A DNA stretch of 62,000 nt from positions 37,501 through 99,500 of the forward strand of contig CAJNDS010002636.1 in NCBI GenBank assembly GCA_905221605.1, read 5' to 3'. Under the pieces are notes generated by a model. That model was not told the origin of the DNA. It was given only the letters and a program-made list of their open reading frames with translations, and made no database searches. Below, piece by piece: positions 52,363 to 62,000 of this stretch (positions within the stretch are counted from its first letter, which is position 1; each line of letters starts with the position of its first letter). The position numbers and the translations under genes are program-made. This stretch comes from Symbiodinium natans (lineage: Eukaryota > Sar > Dinophyceae > Suessiales > Symbiodiniaceae).

Positions 52363-52861
52363 GAAGACAGGGTCTTGGGACCCTCCAGGCGAAGCCCAAC
52401 CAAAATGCTAACCCGCAAGTTGTCGGTGCTGGTGCGGTGGGGACACCGCACAGACCCTTAAACCCGAATCCCTAAACCCAATGGACCGCATGATCCCTTG
52501 AACTTGAGTGCCTCCTACATGTTTTTGCAGCAAGAAAACATCCCCTTGAACCCCTGCTCGACCCCTGAACCCAGAGCCTTCAACACCCCCCCGTTCAACT
52601 CGAAACCTAGAAGTCGTGGCCCCTAGAAGCCCCAAAGCTCTCACCCCTTTTCATCACCCCCTCTAATGCCCGTTTTGGGTTTAGGGCTTAGGGTTTAGGG
52701 TTTAGGGTTTGGGGTTTAGGGTTTAGTATTCAGGGTTTAGGGTTTAGGGTTATAAGCCCTTAACCGACATCCCCGGATCTCCTCCGCGACCCCCGAAAAC
52801 CCCGGGGTCACGCGTCGCGGCTTGCCAGCAAGGGATCTCTGTCGAAGGGCCACCTTACAGA

Positions 52862-52960
52862 CTATACTCCCCTAAGAACCTTTATGAGAATACAGTGTTT
52901 AACATCCTCTTTTGGGTTTTATATAAGCAACAACAAAAAGAATTCCCAAGGGGGATATAG
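52862..52960. repeat. AT-rich dispersed repeat, copy 2
   Basis: ctatactcccctaagaacct ... aacatcctcttttgggtttt ... caagggggatatag, about 80% like the copy at 51271. Confidence 0.65.
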
Positions 52961-53846
52961 ACAGGGAGGGGACTGTAGGTGTTCAGGGCTTCGGGGGGGA
53001 GGGTGAGGGGTTCGGGAACTACAGGGTTTAGGGTTTGGGGTTTGGGGCAGGTAGGGAAGGATGAGAATGAAGCACAGCTCAATGTCATATTTTCCAGGGA
53101 TTTGGGGCCTGAGAGGGGGTGCAGGGCTGAGGGCTGGAGGCTTGGGACTTTATAGGCTTCAGGCGTTCCGGAGGTCTCACCCTAAACCTTAGATGGTCAG
53201 TTCTCAACATTATGGTCCCTTCTTGGGTTACCCTACATGTTGAGGGTCGCCTCTAAGAATCGTAAACCCCAACACATAGTTAGAGAAGTGACCCTTTTTT
53301 ACAGTGCCCCTTCTATCCCCCTAAACCCGAAACCCGAAACCCGAAACCCGAAACCCGAAACCCTGCACATCCTAAACTGCAACCCTAAGCCCCCGAAACT
53401 TTGAGCCCTCAAGCCCCAAAGCCCAGCAAACACCCCAAACCCTGGCAACCCTAAACCCCTTCAGCCCCCTAAACCCTAGAAACCCTTTAAGTGCTTCCTG
53501 GCAGCTTCGAAGCCTTCATCTCCTCGGCCCAAGGGAAGGAACAAAGCAAAGCCGGGTGCGGGGGGATTTGGGTGGGTGGGTTTTGGGGTGGGTTTTGGTT
53601 TGGGGCGCTTGAGGAGCTGAAATTTACGGCTTGGATGGGGAGGGAGTGTACCTGGTTTTCTCTGAAGAAGCCTTTCCAAAAAACGCATTGGGGAATCCCT
53701 TTCGTTGACTGATGGCCCTTTCTCCCCCCCCAACACCCGAAACCTCGAAGAACAAGGCAGGGAATAATCAGCAATGCTAACCCTGCACCCCTAAACCGTC
53801 CTGAGGCAGCAGCCACTTAAGGAGACCCATGAACCAGTGGCGGGGG

Positions 53847-53941
53847 CTTACTTGGGGACTTCGTAAGTAGGGTTATAAGGGGTGATAAGTAATTGTAGCT
53901 ATAGTTGGCCTAATTATCACCCTACTTACTAAATCCCCTGT
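53847..53941. mobile_element. Inverted-repeat element
   Basis: Arms CTTGGGGA.TTCGTAAGTAGGG and CCCTACTTACTAAATCCCCTG with TGATAA/TTATCA inside. One arm carries a 10-bp insertion. Confidence 0.65.
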
Positions 53942-54238
53942 TCCTTTAAGTAGGCCTTCGGGGTTTAGGGTTTAGGGGCTTCATCGAGGGCTTTGGTGCG
54001 GGCTCAGAGATGGCAAGACCCCGGCCCCCTCTCGACACCACAGAAAGCGTTCTTGCGAGGTGGAGCTTTCCATGCAAACCCAAAAAACCAAAAACCCTAA
54101 AGCCCCCAAACCCTGAACCCAAAACCTCAAAACCCAGAAACCCTTAACGCCAAATCCCAAAACCCTCAAACCCGCAAACACCCAAACCCTGAACCAAAAA
54201 CCGCCCCAAACCCCCAAACGCTTCACGCCAAATCCCCA

Positions 54239-54508
54239 ATCCCTAAACCCCTAAACCCCTAAACCCCTAAACCCCCAAACCCCTAAACCCCTAAACCCCT
54301 AAACCCCTAAACCCCTAAACCCCTAAACCCCAGAACCCCCAAAACCCCTAAACCCCAGAACCCCCAAAACCCCTAGACCCCTAAACCCCTAAACCCCCAA
54401 CCCTAAACCCTCCACCCTCAACCCTAAACCCTAAACCCTAAACCCTAACCCTAAACCCTAAACCCTAAACCCTAAACCCTAAACCCTAAACCCTAAACCC
54501 TAAACCTA
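54239..54508 (-). repeat. CCCCTAAA then CCCTAAA array
   Basis: Octamer CCCCTAAA block followed by heptamer CCCTAAA block. Confidence 0.93.
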
Positions 54509-54539
54509 AGGAGAAACCAAAAAAAAAAAAACAATTCCC

Positions 54540-54620
54540 ACAAAAGGCAGTCGAGGCCTCGAGCGCACTTGTGGACCTCGCCCTTTCCAGCCCCGCCGGA
54601 TTATCGCTCCCTTGATCTGC
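54540..54620 (-). CDS. Candidate exon upstream of protein A exons
   Basis: Reads ADQGSDNPAGLERARSTSAL and EAST. Acceptor ccttcag|GCA. A GC donor in TCGACT|GCC would join it in frame to the exon at 51774. Exon-type array flanks. Unrecognised. Confidence 0.42.
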
Positions 54621-54626
54621 CTGAAG

Positions 54627-54830
54627 GTTTTAGGGTTTAGGGTTTAGGGTTTAGGGTTTAGGGTTTAGGGTTTAGGGTTTAGGGTTTAGGGTTTAGGGTT
54701 TAGGGTTTAGGGTTGAGGGTTTAGGGTTGAGGGTTTAGGGTTTAGGGTTTAGGGTTTAGGGTTCAGGGTTCAGGGTTTAGGGTTTAGGGTCTAGGGTTTA
54801 GGGTTTAGGGTTTAGGGTTCATAGTGTTTA
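54627..54830 (+). repeat. TTTAGGG array
   Basis: About 28 units with rare TTGAGGG and TTCAGGG variants. Confidence 0.94.
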
Positions 54831-55099
54831 TAGGGTTTAGTTCGAGGGTTCTTAGAGTTCATAGGTTCTCAGGGCTCTGCGCTTATACGGCTAGGGCTCT
54901 GGGGGTGATGGTGTTTCGATTTTTTTGGGGTGTGTTTGTATGGGCCTTTGGGTTTATACCGCTTTTAGGGCTTGATAGGGCTCAAAGGGTTTAGAGGACC
55001 CTAAACCCTAAACCCTGAACCCTGAACCCTAAACCCTAAACCCTAAACCCTAAGTCCTAAACCCTAAACCCTATTGAATGAAATTACTGTGTAGGGTTG

Positions 55100-55164
55100 A
55101 GGGTTTAGGCGAATGACACGGAGCACGCTCTCAAGTAGCGGGGGCGGAAGGGGGGGAGAGCACG
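55100..55164 (-). CDS. Candidate exon
   Basis: Open frame VLSPPFRPRYLRACSVSFA after acceptor gctttcag|C. Exon-type array flanks. Short and unrecognised. Confidence 0.3.
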
Positions 55165-55654
55165 CTGAAAGCTAACCGTCCGGGCCCGACATCGACCTGT
55201 AGGGTTTAGGGTTTAGGGTTTAGGGTTTCGGGTTTTGGGTTTAGGGTTTAGGGTTTAGGGTTTAGGGTTTAGGGTTTAGGGTTTAAACCCAGAGGGCATT
55301 GAAGGTTCTCCGCTTGGTAGCTCAGAAACCATAAAAAGGGGATGGGAGGTTATGTCAAACAAGGTTTAGGAATCTGTGGGGATACCCAATTCTTGACATC
55401 CGCAGCTCGGTCTGGCCCCATGAACCTGCCAGCGGCCTTGAGGAATCCCACGCACAAAATCCCCCTCAAACCCCCCAAACCCCCTCTTTCCCCTCTTTCC
55501 CCCTAAACCCCCCCTAAACCCCCCCTAAACCCCCCTAAACCCCCTAAACCCTCCTAAACCCCCCTAAGCCCCCCTAAACCCACCCCTAAACCCCCCTAAA
55601 CACTGAACACCCCTAAACCCCTGAACCTCTCAACCCCTCAGCGCATCCATCAGC

Positions 55655-55937
55655 CCTAAACCCTAAACCCTAAACCCTAAACCCTAAACCCTCAACCCTC
55701 AAACCCTAAAACCCGAACACCCTAAAACCCTAAAGCCCTAAAGCCCTAAAACCCTAAAACCCTGAAACCCTAAAACCCTAAAACCCTAAAACCCCAAAAC
55801 CCTAAAACCCTAAAACCCTAAAACCCTAAAACCCTAAAACCCTAAAACCCCAAAACCCTAAAACCCTAGAGCCCTAAAGCCCTAAAGCCCTAAAGCCCTA
55901 AAACCCTAAAACCCTAAAACCCTAAAACCCTAACACC
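55655..55937 (-). repeat. CCCTAAA then CCCTAAAA array
   Basis: Heptamer block, then about 27 octamer CCCTAAAA units. Confidence 0.94.
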
Positions 55938-56055
55938 CTCTCAACTCGACACGGAATTTTGAGAGCAGCTCAGGGCAGCGCTTTTGCCCCGTCCAAGCTC
56001 TTACGTCGCCCTGGACTGCTGGGTCAACCGTACCATGTCTCTGGTGAACATATGC
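55938..56055 (-). CDS. Candidate exon
   Basis: Open frame AYVHQRHGTVDPAVQGDVRA then WTGQKRCPELLSKFRVEL. Acceptor ctcaaag|GCA. Flanked by a CCCTAAAA array (low) and a TTTAGGG array (high). It joins in frame to the exon at 57042-56954. The frame is open upstream too, so the 5' edge is uncertain. Confidence 0.5.
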
Positions 56056-56953
56056 CTTTGAGCCAATACACAGCAGGGTTTCGCGGTTAGGGTTTAGGGT
56101 TTAGGGTTTCGGGTTTAGGGTTTCGGGTTTAGGGTTTCGGGTTTAGGGTTTAGGGTTTAGGGTTTCGGGTTTAGGGTTTAGGGTTTAGGGTTTAGGGTTT
56201 AGGGTTTAGGGTTTAGGGTTTAGGGTTTAGGGTTTACGGCAGAAGCCACATACTGTAGGGGTCGGAATAACTACTAAGAGTAGTCCCGTAGGGTCCCTTT
56301 AGAATGATCCTATCATAACGCCCAACACCCTCTTCCATGTCTTAAGGCGCCTATATTATATCTCTGAGACCCATACCCAGGGTTTCGGGTTTAGGGATGT
56401 CAGGTTACAGCGCCGGGCCCACACGAATCCAGCCTATACAGCGGAGGGCGGCCCCGGCAACATTGGTGGTTTGGGGTCATTAGGGGCTGGGTACAGGAAG
56501 GCTTTGAAGAACATGGGGGCAGGTCTCTGGAGTTTGGGTCCCATACGGCTCTGCATCCTACCTTAGAGAAGGGATGCGGGGGTTTACGAAGATGAGGGAC
56601 CCCTAATATAGACCCCTCAAATAGTAGGATGAATTTATAAAAAGGACCCCAACAACTGCTTCATTTCGGAAACCCCGATATAGGGAGCCCCACCCCTGCA
56701 ATGCTGGCCAAGGGGGCTGGTCCAAAAGCCATCTGTCTTGATCCTGAGGAGACTGGGTTCGGTTCAGGGCTTCGGGTTTCGGGGGTACCGGGGTTGGTTG
56801 ACCATAAACCCACACATAGCAGGAATTAGAGTAAGGACCCCGATAAGGTACCCCCGAACTTCGGAAACCCCCTAAACCCTAAACCCTAAACCCTAAATCC
56901 TAAACCCTAAACCCTAAACCCTAAACCCTAAACCCAATGCTCCCAAACAAAGC

Positions 56954-57042
56954 AGCCACTGAGCTCCCTGCGCGGACTCCATGGGTGGGTTCATCCTCCC
57001 AGCCCAGCACTTGGAGGTTCATGGGTACTTCGAACCCCTCTG
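56954..57042 (-). CDS. Candidate exon
   Basis: Reads EGFEVPMNLQVLGWEDEPTH and GVRAGSSVA. Acceptor gtcttaag|CA; donor GTGGCT|GCTTTG (GC), phase 0, joining to AYVHQ. Exon-type arrays on both sides. Coding-like but unrecognised. Confidence 0.52.
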
Positions 57043-57072
57043 CTTAAGACTTTAAAACCTACTTAGAGGACT

Positions 57073-57250
57073 TAGGGGGTTTAGGGTTTAGGGTTTAGGG
57101 TCTAGGGTTTAGGGTCTAGGGTTTAGGGTTTAGGGTTTAGGGCTTAGGGCTTAGGGTTTAGGGTTTAGGGTTTAGGGTTTAGGGTTTAGGGTTTAGGGTT
57201 TAGGGTTTAGGGTTTAGGGTTTAGGGTTTAGGGTTTAGGGTTTGGGGTTT
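57073..57250 (+). repeat. TTTAGGG array
   Basis: About 25 units; exon-type flank of the candidate exon at 57042. Confidence 0.94.
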
Positions 57251-57771
57251 ACCTGGGGGGCTTATAAGTGCAGCTCTACTTGGGGTTGTAAGTACCCTGA
57301 ACTTTCCAGTAGCCATGCCTGGTCTGGGGGTGTGCGTTCGGGAAGGGCTTGCAGGTGGTCCCCGCAACATCTGCTCTCAAGCAACCCGAACCCCAATCCC
57401 ACACCCGGCACGGTGCGTGCCTTTCGAAGTCGCCACCATGATTCAAAACTACAAGGATCTGGGATTCTATCCTCAAGCAATCAGGGAAGTCCACGAGTCT
57501 TCCGAATTAGTACCCAGCACAGCCCGACAGCAGCACTCCAGCAACCCCAAAACCATAAGCACTAAACACGAAACCTCAAACTGAAAACCCCAAACCTTAA
57601 ACCCCAAACCCCAACCCCCGAACCCCAATCCCCAGACCCTAACCCCTAACCCCCAGACCCCAGATCCTAACCCCCAAGCCCTACACCCCAAACCCTAAAC
57701 CCCAATCCCCAAACCCCCAAGCCCTAAACCCGAAACCCTAAACCCTAAACCCTAAACCCTAAACCCCACAA

Positions 57772-57844
57772 GCCCGGCAGCCGCCTGTTGGTCACATGGC
57801 CGCTTCGCAGCTTGACCTCTCCGGCTTGAGGAGGCCGAGAGACT
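57772..57844 (-). CDS. Candidate exon
   Basis: Open frame SLSASSSRRGQAAKRPCDQQ after acceptor acctcag|AGT, between exon-type oriented arrays. Weak. Confidence 0.3.
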
Positions 57845-58589
57845 CTGAGGTGCTATCTTAGGGGCGGAGCAGGTTTAGGGTTTGGGGGTTTGGGGGGTTT
57901 GGGGGTTTAGGGTTTAGGGTTTAGGGTTTAGGGTTTAGGGTTTAGGGTTTAGGGTTTAGGGTTTAGGGTTTAGGGTTTAGGGGTTTAGGGTTTAGGGTTT
58001 AAGGGTTTAAGGGTTTAGGGTTTGGGGTTTGGGGTTTGGGGTTTAGGGTTTAGGGGCTCCGTAGAGTGGCCTACCTCCCTATCAAGAGATGATAGCCCCC
58101 CCCTTTTTCAAGCGTTTATATAGGTGACTCTAGGCAACTCAAGTGTGGGTTAAGGTTTAGGGTTTAGGGACAGTGTCTGGGGTTTCTGCCCCTAAACCCA
58201 AAACCCTAAACCCGGGGGTTTCTGTCCCAGGGTTCTATAAGCCCTAAACAGTCACACCCTAAAAACCCCAAAGCCCCAAAATCCTTGCCTTCGATCATGC
58301 GCAACAACCCAGCGGAAGGACGGTTTCATCCCATGAAGCGGCGTTTAAGGTTCAGACTGATGAGTCCAGCCTCTATCAGCCCCAAACCCCATTGACCAAT
58401 CCCTAAACTACGAAACCCTAAAGCCCCGCACCCCTAAACCCTCAACCCCCCAAAAACCTCGAACCTTACGAACCCCCTCAAAAAACCCTAAACCCCCTGA
58501 ACAAGCCCTGAACCCTAAACCCTAAACCCTAAACCCCCAAAAGCCCCAAGCCCTAAGGACCCTAAGCCCCTAAAACCCTCCCATTCTCC

Positions 58590-58732
58590 ACCAATTTTGC
58601 TTAAGAACCCCCGGAAAAATAGAAAACAAATATTCCTTCTTAAGGGCAATATAGGTTTTTTTCAAGCAACTTTTAAAATAATATTCCTTATTAAGGGCAA
58701 TATAGGGGACTTTTTTATTTTCAAGCAACAGC
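58590..58732. mobile_element. TTGCTTAAG-family element, copy 5
   Basis: Left end TTTTGCTTAAGAACCCCCGG. Interior 'attcctt.ttaagggcaatatagg' is duplicated. The right end is degenerate (TTTTCAAGCAAC twice). Confidence 0.62.
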
Positions 58733-58738
58733 CCCAAA

Positions 58739-58841
58739 ACTTGCGATCTGCTCCCAGCTGCTTCAGGCTCACGCGCTTGTGACCTGGCGGCGGCCCCTTG
58801 AGCCGGTACTCGAAAAGCTTCTCCACCCGCAAGTCATGAAG
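58739..58841 (-). CDS. Candidate exon, PPPG-containing helical segment
   Basis: Reads LHDLRVEKLFEYRLKGPPPG then HKRVSLKQLGADRKF. With the island at 59090-58949 it resembles a helical 'RRGLALxxAxxxxxxxHD...PPPGxxxVsxxQlxxAD' segment that I associate with dinoflagellate proteins. That is recollection, not a search result. There is no AG at the expected upstream edge, so the splice into it is unexplained. Confidence 0.5.
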
Positions 58842-58948
58842 AGGAGGTTTAGGGTTTAGGGTTTAGGGTTTAGGGTTTAGGGGTTTAGGGGTTTAGGGGT
58901 TTAGGGTTTAGGGTTTCGGGGTTTCGGGGTTTAGGGGTTTAGGGTTGT

Positions 58949-59090
58949 AGTCCACGATGTTAGCCTGGCCGAGGGCCAAGCCCCGTCGCATCAAGCAATA
59001 CCTGACAGCAAGATCCGGAGTCGTATCACATGAGGTGGCTTGGGCCTTTGATCCGCGCTTGAGCGTGCCGCTCGCATCGAAGGTCAAGGA
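58949..59090 (-). CDS. Candidate exon, helical segment
   Basis: Open frame SLTFDASGTLKRGSKAQATS ... DLAVRYCLMRRGLALGQANI. Coding-like and continuous in sense with the PPPG island below it. However, its flanking arrays are in the intron-interior orientation (TTTAGGG low, CCCTAAA high), which argues against it, and the gap to the next upstream island is only about 40 bases. Confidence 0.42.
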
Positions 59091-59129
59091 GGGACCTAAA
59101 TCCTGAACCCTAAACCCTAAACCCTAAAC

Positions 59130-59245
59130 CGTGAAGAGAGTTCGTGATCCCGGGACACGCAATCAGACCAGGCAAGGTAGAGAAGGGGGCGACCCGATTC
59201 GAATATGGACACCGAGCGATCGACTAGCGAATCGCCTGGTTCCAG
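59130..59245 (-). CDS. Candidate exon
   Basis: Open frame GDSLVDRSVSIFESGRPLLY then LAWSDCVSRDHELSS, open also upstream to about 59266. Acceptor cgtggtcag|CTG. Unrecognised. Confidence 0.38.
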
Positions 59246-59261
59246 CTGACCACGCAGACCG

Positions 59262-59310
59262 TATTCTTTTGGGGTTCTTAAGCAAATAGTAGATTACTCT
59301 AGGGGTCGGA
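59262..59310. mobile_element. TTGCTTAAG-family element, right-end fragment
   Basis: TTTTGGGGTTCTTAAGCAAATA followed by a TAGGGGTCGGAATA motif also found at 56255. No left end is visible. Confidence 0.5.
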
Positions 59311-59399
59311 ATAGGTAACCCCTAAACCCTATAACTCCTAGCCCCTAAACCCTAAACCCTAAACCCTAAACCCAAAACCCTAAACCCTAAACCCTCCCA

Positions 59400-59484
59400 T
59401 TCTGGGGCCTTCTCCGGCACGGCCGGCCGGCGAAGCCTCGCGTGGCTGGGCGGAGGCGGCCTGGCGAGGCTTGCAGGGCCAAGA
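59400..59484 (-). CDS. Exon-like island
   Basis: GC-rich island between CCCTAAA (low) and TTTAGGG (high) arrays. All three minus frames are largely open, so the frame cannot be chosen. Possible acceptor ccctgcaag|CC. Confidence 0.28.
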
Positions 59485-60496
59485 GCCTAGGGTTTAGGGT
59501 GTAGGGTTTAGGGTTTAGGGTTTAGGGTTTAGGGTTTGGCTACATGGTCCCTTAGGTGGCTTAGGGTTTAGTTGCATGGGTCCCTGAATCGGGGCCCTCG
59601 AATGGTGGTTTAACGCGTTTAGGTTTAGGGTTTAGGGTTTAGGGTTCAGGGTTTAGGGTTTGGGGTTTGGGGTTTAGGGTTTAGGGTTTAGGGTTCAGGG
59701 TTTAGGGTTTGGGGTTTAGGGTTTGGGGTTTAGGGTTTAGGGTTTAGGGTTTACGGTTTAGGGTTTAGGGTTGAGGGTTTAGGGTTTAGGGTTTAGGGTT
59801 TAGGGTTTAGGGTTTAGGGTCAGGGTTCTCCAGTATGGGTCCTGAAAAGGTGACCCCTTGTATACCCCTTATATACCGTATGCTTAGGGCAGGCACAAGG
59901 AGGGATTCGGGGGTTTGTCTGAAACTAGGCTTTAGTGGCTTTAGGGCTGTTAGGGATTTTTAGGGTTTTTGGATGGTGTTGGGGTTTTGGGGGTGTTTGG
60001 GGGTTTAGGATTTTAGGGCTTTCGGGGGCTTCTAGGGTTTTAGGGCTTCTGGGGCCTTTAGATTATTAGTGCTTTGGTGGTTTAGCGTTTTAGGGGTTTA
60101 GGGATGCTAGGTTTTTAGGTTGTTTAGAGTCTTTAGGGCTCTGAGGGATTTAGGCGTTTATATAGGGTTTTCAGGGTTGTTAGGGTTTAGGGTTTAGGGT
60201 TTTAGGGTTTAGGGTTTAGGGTTTAGGGTTTAGGGTTTAGGGTTTAGGGTTTAGGGTTTAGGGTTTAGGGTTCAGGGTTTGAGGGTCTCATGTGTGCCCT
60301 GCCGAGTCCTGCCTGGCAGTGACCGGTGGAGCCCGCTCCTCCGGCAAAATCCCGAGGTGGCATCGGCGCAGGGGGGGGATTACGAGGAACGACGAGATGT
60401 CCTAAGCCCCCCCAATAGCCCTGAACCCTAAACCCTAGACCCTAAACCCCAAACCCTAAACCCTAAACCCCAAACCCCACACCCTCAACCCTGCAG

Positions 60497-60553
60497 TGCC
60501 ACAGCAACAGAGCTTCGCCAGGCGTGCCTTGAGGAGCCCCAATCCCAAAAGTC
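60497..60553 (-). CDS. Candidate exon
   Basis: Reads DFWDWGSSRHAWRSSVAVAL after acceptor ggtttagag|GAC (AG|GA class). Exon-type arrays on both sides. Confidence 0.38.
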
Positions 60554-61368
60554 CTCTAAACCCACTTGTGTATTTATTTCCAACTGGAGTTTTAGGGGTT
60601 TTAGGGGTTTTAGGGGTTTTAGGGGTTTGGGGGCTGTGGGGTTTCTAGGGGGTTTACGAAGGGCGTGGGACTTAAGGCTGAAATTGGGGCTTGGGGTTTA
60701 GGGGTTTAGGGCTTTGGACTTGGGGTCTAGTGTCTAAACCAGCTGCGAACAAGAAGCCTCAGAAGGAGACCCTCACGTCCGCAAGAAGGTGCAGGGAGTC
60801 AGGTCTTGAAGGCGGGATGTATGCCGGGCTTAGGGGTGTCAAGTCTGAAGCTTTAGAGGCCCCTTGCAGCCCGAGAGAAGTTTCAAGGTGTCGGCAATCC
60901 GAAACCCTAAGCCCTAAGCCCTAAAGTCCTCATCTGTCCCGCAGCTGCCGTCCCGCCTAAAGTGACGCTGGGGGGGGGGGGGGGGACAGCCTTTTTGGGG
61001 GCTTTTCAGGCTTCGGATTTGGGGTTTAGGGTTTTGGGCTTAGGGTTTAGATTCTCGCTCGATGCAAGACGCAACTCGGGCTCATTTTGAGGATCTTCTC
61101 GGCTCTTGCTCAACAATCCTTGACTCTACGCCTCACCTTGTTCGCCCTTCTAGCTCGATATCTAAAGAAGCATACATCCTCCGATAGCAACATGGCTCAC
61201 AACGAGCAAGAAGCCCAAGTTCTCCATTAGCGACCGAAGGAGCGAGCTTTTAGGTTTTCGGGCCCCTGAACCCTGAACCCTAAACCCTAAACCCCGAACC
61301 CTAAACCCTAAACCCTAAACCCTCCGCCCTACACCCTAAACCCTAAACCCTAAACCCTAAGGATCAAA

Positions 61369-61465
61369 AACAAGGTCTACAGGGTTCAGTGGCTGAAGGT
61401 TCGTACTCAATGCTCACAGCCATCGGCTCAGTCGAGTTGCTGAAGCGAAGCCTGGCCCTCAGCAC
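61369..61465 (-). CDS. Candidate exon
   Basis: Reads VLRARLRFSNSTEPMAVSIE then YEPSATEPCR after acceptor gcgttgag|GTG. Flanked by CCCTAAA (low) and TTTAGGG (high). The plus strand also has an open frame across the same island, so the strand is not certain. Confidence 0.42.
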
Positions 61466-61905
61466 CTCAACGCCTCAACCCGTAAAGTCCTACATTGCTC
61501 TCCCCAAGAGAACTTCCGGGTTTAGGGTTTAGGGTTAGGGTAGGGTTTAGGGTTTTTAGGGTTTAGGGTTTAGGGTTTTAGGGTTTAGGGTTTAGGGTTA
61601 GGGTTTAGGGTTTAGGGTTTAGGGTTTTAGGGTTTAGGGTTGAGTGAAGGAGTACACCTTCATTCCTTTTCGGAAGACCGTTTCCACTTTAATCAGAAGC
61701 TCCAGAAATGGAGGGGGGGGGGGGGGGGTGAGGGGAATCACTCTTCATACGCTTACGAGTTTGTGAAAAAAGTAACTAGGGAAGTAACTTCTATATCCAT
61801 CGTATACACTCTTTTAGCCTGAACCCTAAACCCTGAACCCTAAACCCTAAACCCTAAACCCAAGGGACCACAGAATAAAGAGTGCCCAAATCCCTCACTC
61901 CCTAC

Positions 61906-61964
61906 GAAGACCCCGTAAGCTTCAGCCCAGTGGCATCCCGCATGCTGCGGCTGCGAGGAGGAGT
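61906..61964 (-). CDS. Candidate exon at window edge
   Basis: Reads TPPRSRSMRDATGLKLTGS between gggtttag|ACT and a GT donor (GGTCTTC|GTAGGG). Weak. Confidence 0.28.
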
Positions 61965-62000
61965 CTAAACCCTTATGGCTGGAGCCAAGACGTCCCTTCC

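Noticed and set aside
52004-52451. 131-135-codon Ser/Leu/Phe frames
   Set aside because: They translate the GAGAGAAA simple repeat; no codon bias or motif beyond the repeat.
60290-60405. Open island DISSFLVIPPCADATSGF as an exon
   Set aside because: Flanked by TTTAGGG (low) and CCCTAAA (high), the intron-interior orientation, with no clear acceptor.
61060-61250. Two overlapping open frames of 45-60 codons on the plus strand
   Set aside because: Intron-interior array orientation, and the two frames compete; no splice support.
1-62000. A true chromosome end or subtelomere
   Set aside because: Arrays are short, in both orientations, separated by unique exons and spread over the whole window; none is terminal.
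1-62000. CRISPR-like repeat/spacer organisation
   Set aside because: Unique islands between arrays vary widely in length, and some encode conserved enzyme segments; arrays are heptamer tandem repeats.
1-62000. Dinoflagellate spliced-leader relics, tRNA or rRNA genes
   Set aside because: I looked for the conserved leader core and for typical RNA-gene landmarks on both strands and saw none; a covariance-model scan would be decisive.

Overview
The window looks like nuclear DNA of a photosynthetic or formerly photosynthetic protist, most likely a dinoflagellate or close alveolate relative. I base this on three things: interstitial arrays of the plant/alga-type telomeric heptamer TTTAGGG/CCCTAAA in dozens of places and in both orientations; small GC-rich exons carried on one strand; and introns that start with GA or GC far more often than GT and end AG|G. 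GA and GC donors are established for Symbiodinium-type dinoflagellates. Species assignment is inference. No rRNA, tRNA, CRISPR or bacterial-type operon is visible.

The firmest gene is on the minus strand, 29040 down to about 15955. It encodes three tandem beta-carbonic anhydrase domains in 15 short exons. Each exon boundary was placed by aligning the three domains with one another, and the joined frame stays open across 14 introns. Donors are 7 GA, 5 GC and 2 GT. Almost all intron positions differ between the three domains.

Around this gene the minus strand carries many other exon-like islands of 35-120 bases. Several neighbouring islands join in frame by the same splice rules. They suggest at least three more minus-strand genes: one ending near 48090, one ending near 29370, and one ending near 3426. 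A further possible terminal exon lies at 46263-46310, and isolated exons lie near 1598 and 61465. I recognise no family for these proteins, so they are reported as hypothetical with moderate or low confidence.

The space between exons is filled by (i) telomere-like arrays, each homogenised to its own variant (TTTAGGG, TTTAGGGG, TTTAGGC, TTTCGGG, GGGTTGA, CCTAAACT, CCCTAAAA); (ii) several families of short terminal-inverted-repeat (MITE-like) elements; (iii) long C/G tracts and simple repeats; and (iv) one AT-rich fragment at about 9650-9850 resembling a decayed aminotransferase.

The most interesting signal is orientation. In the sense of the gene, acceptor-proximal arrays read CCCTAAA and donor-proximal arrays read TTTAGGG. 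Exons are therefore flanked, low to high coordinate, by CCCTAAA - exon - TTTAGGG. I suggest the arrays may be working parts of the introns.
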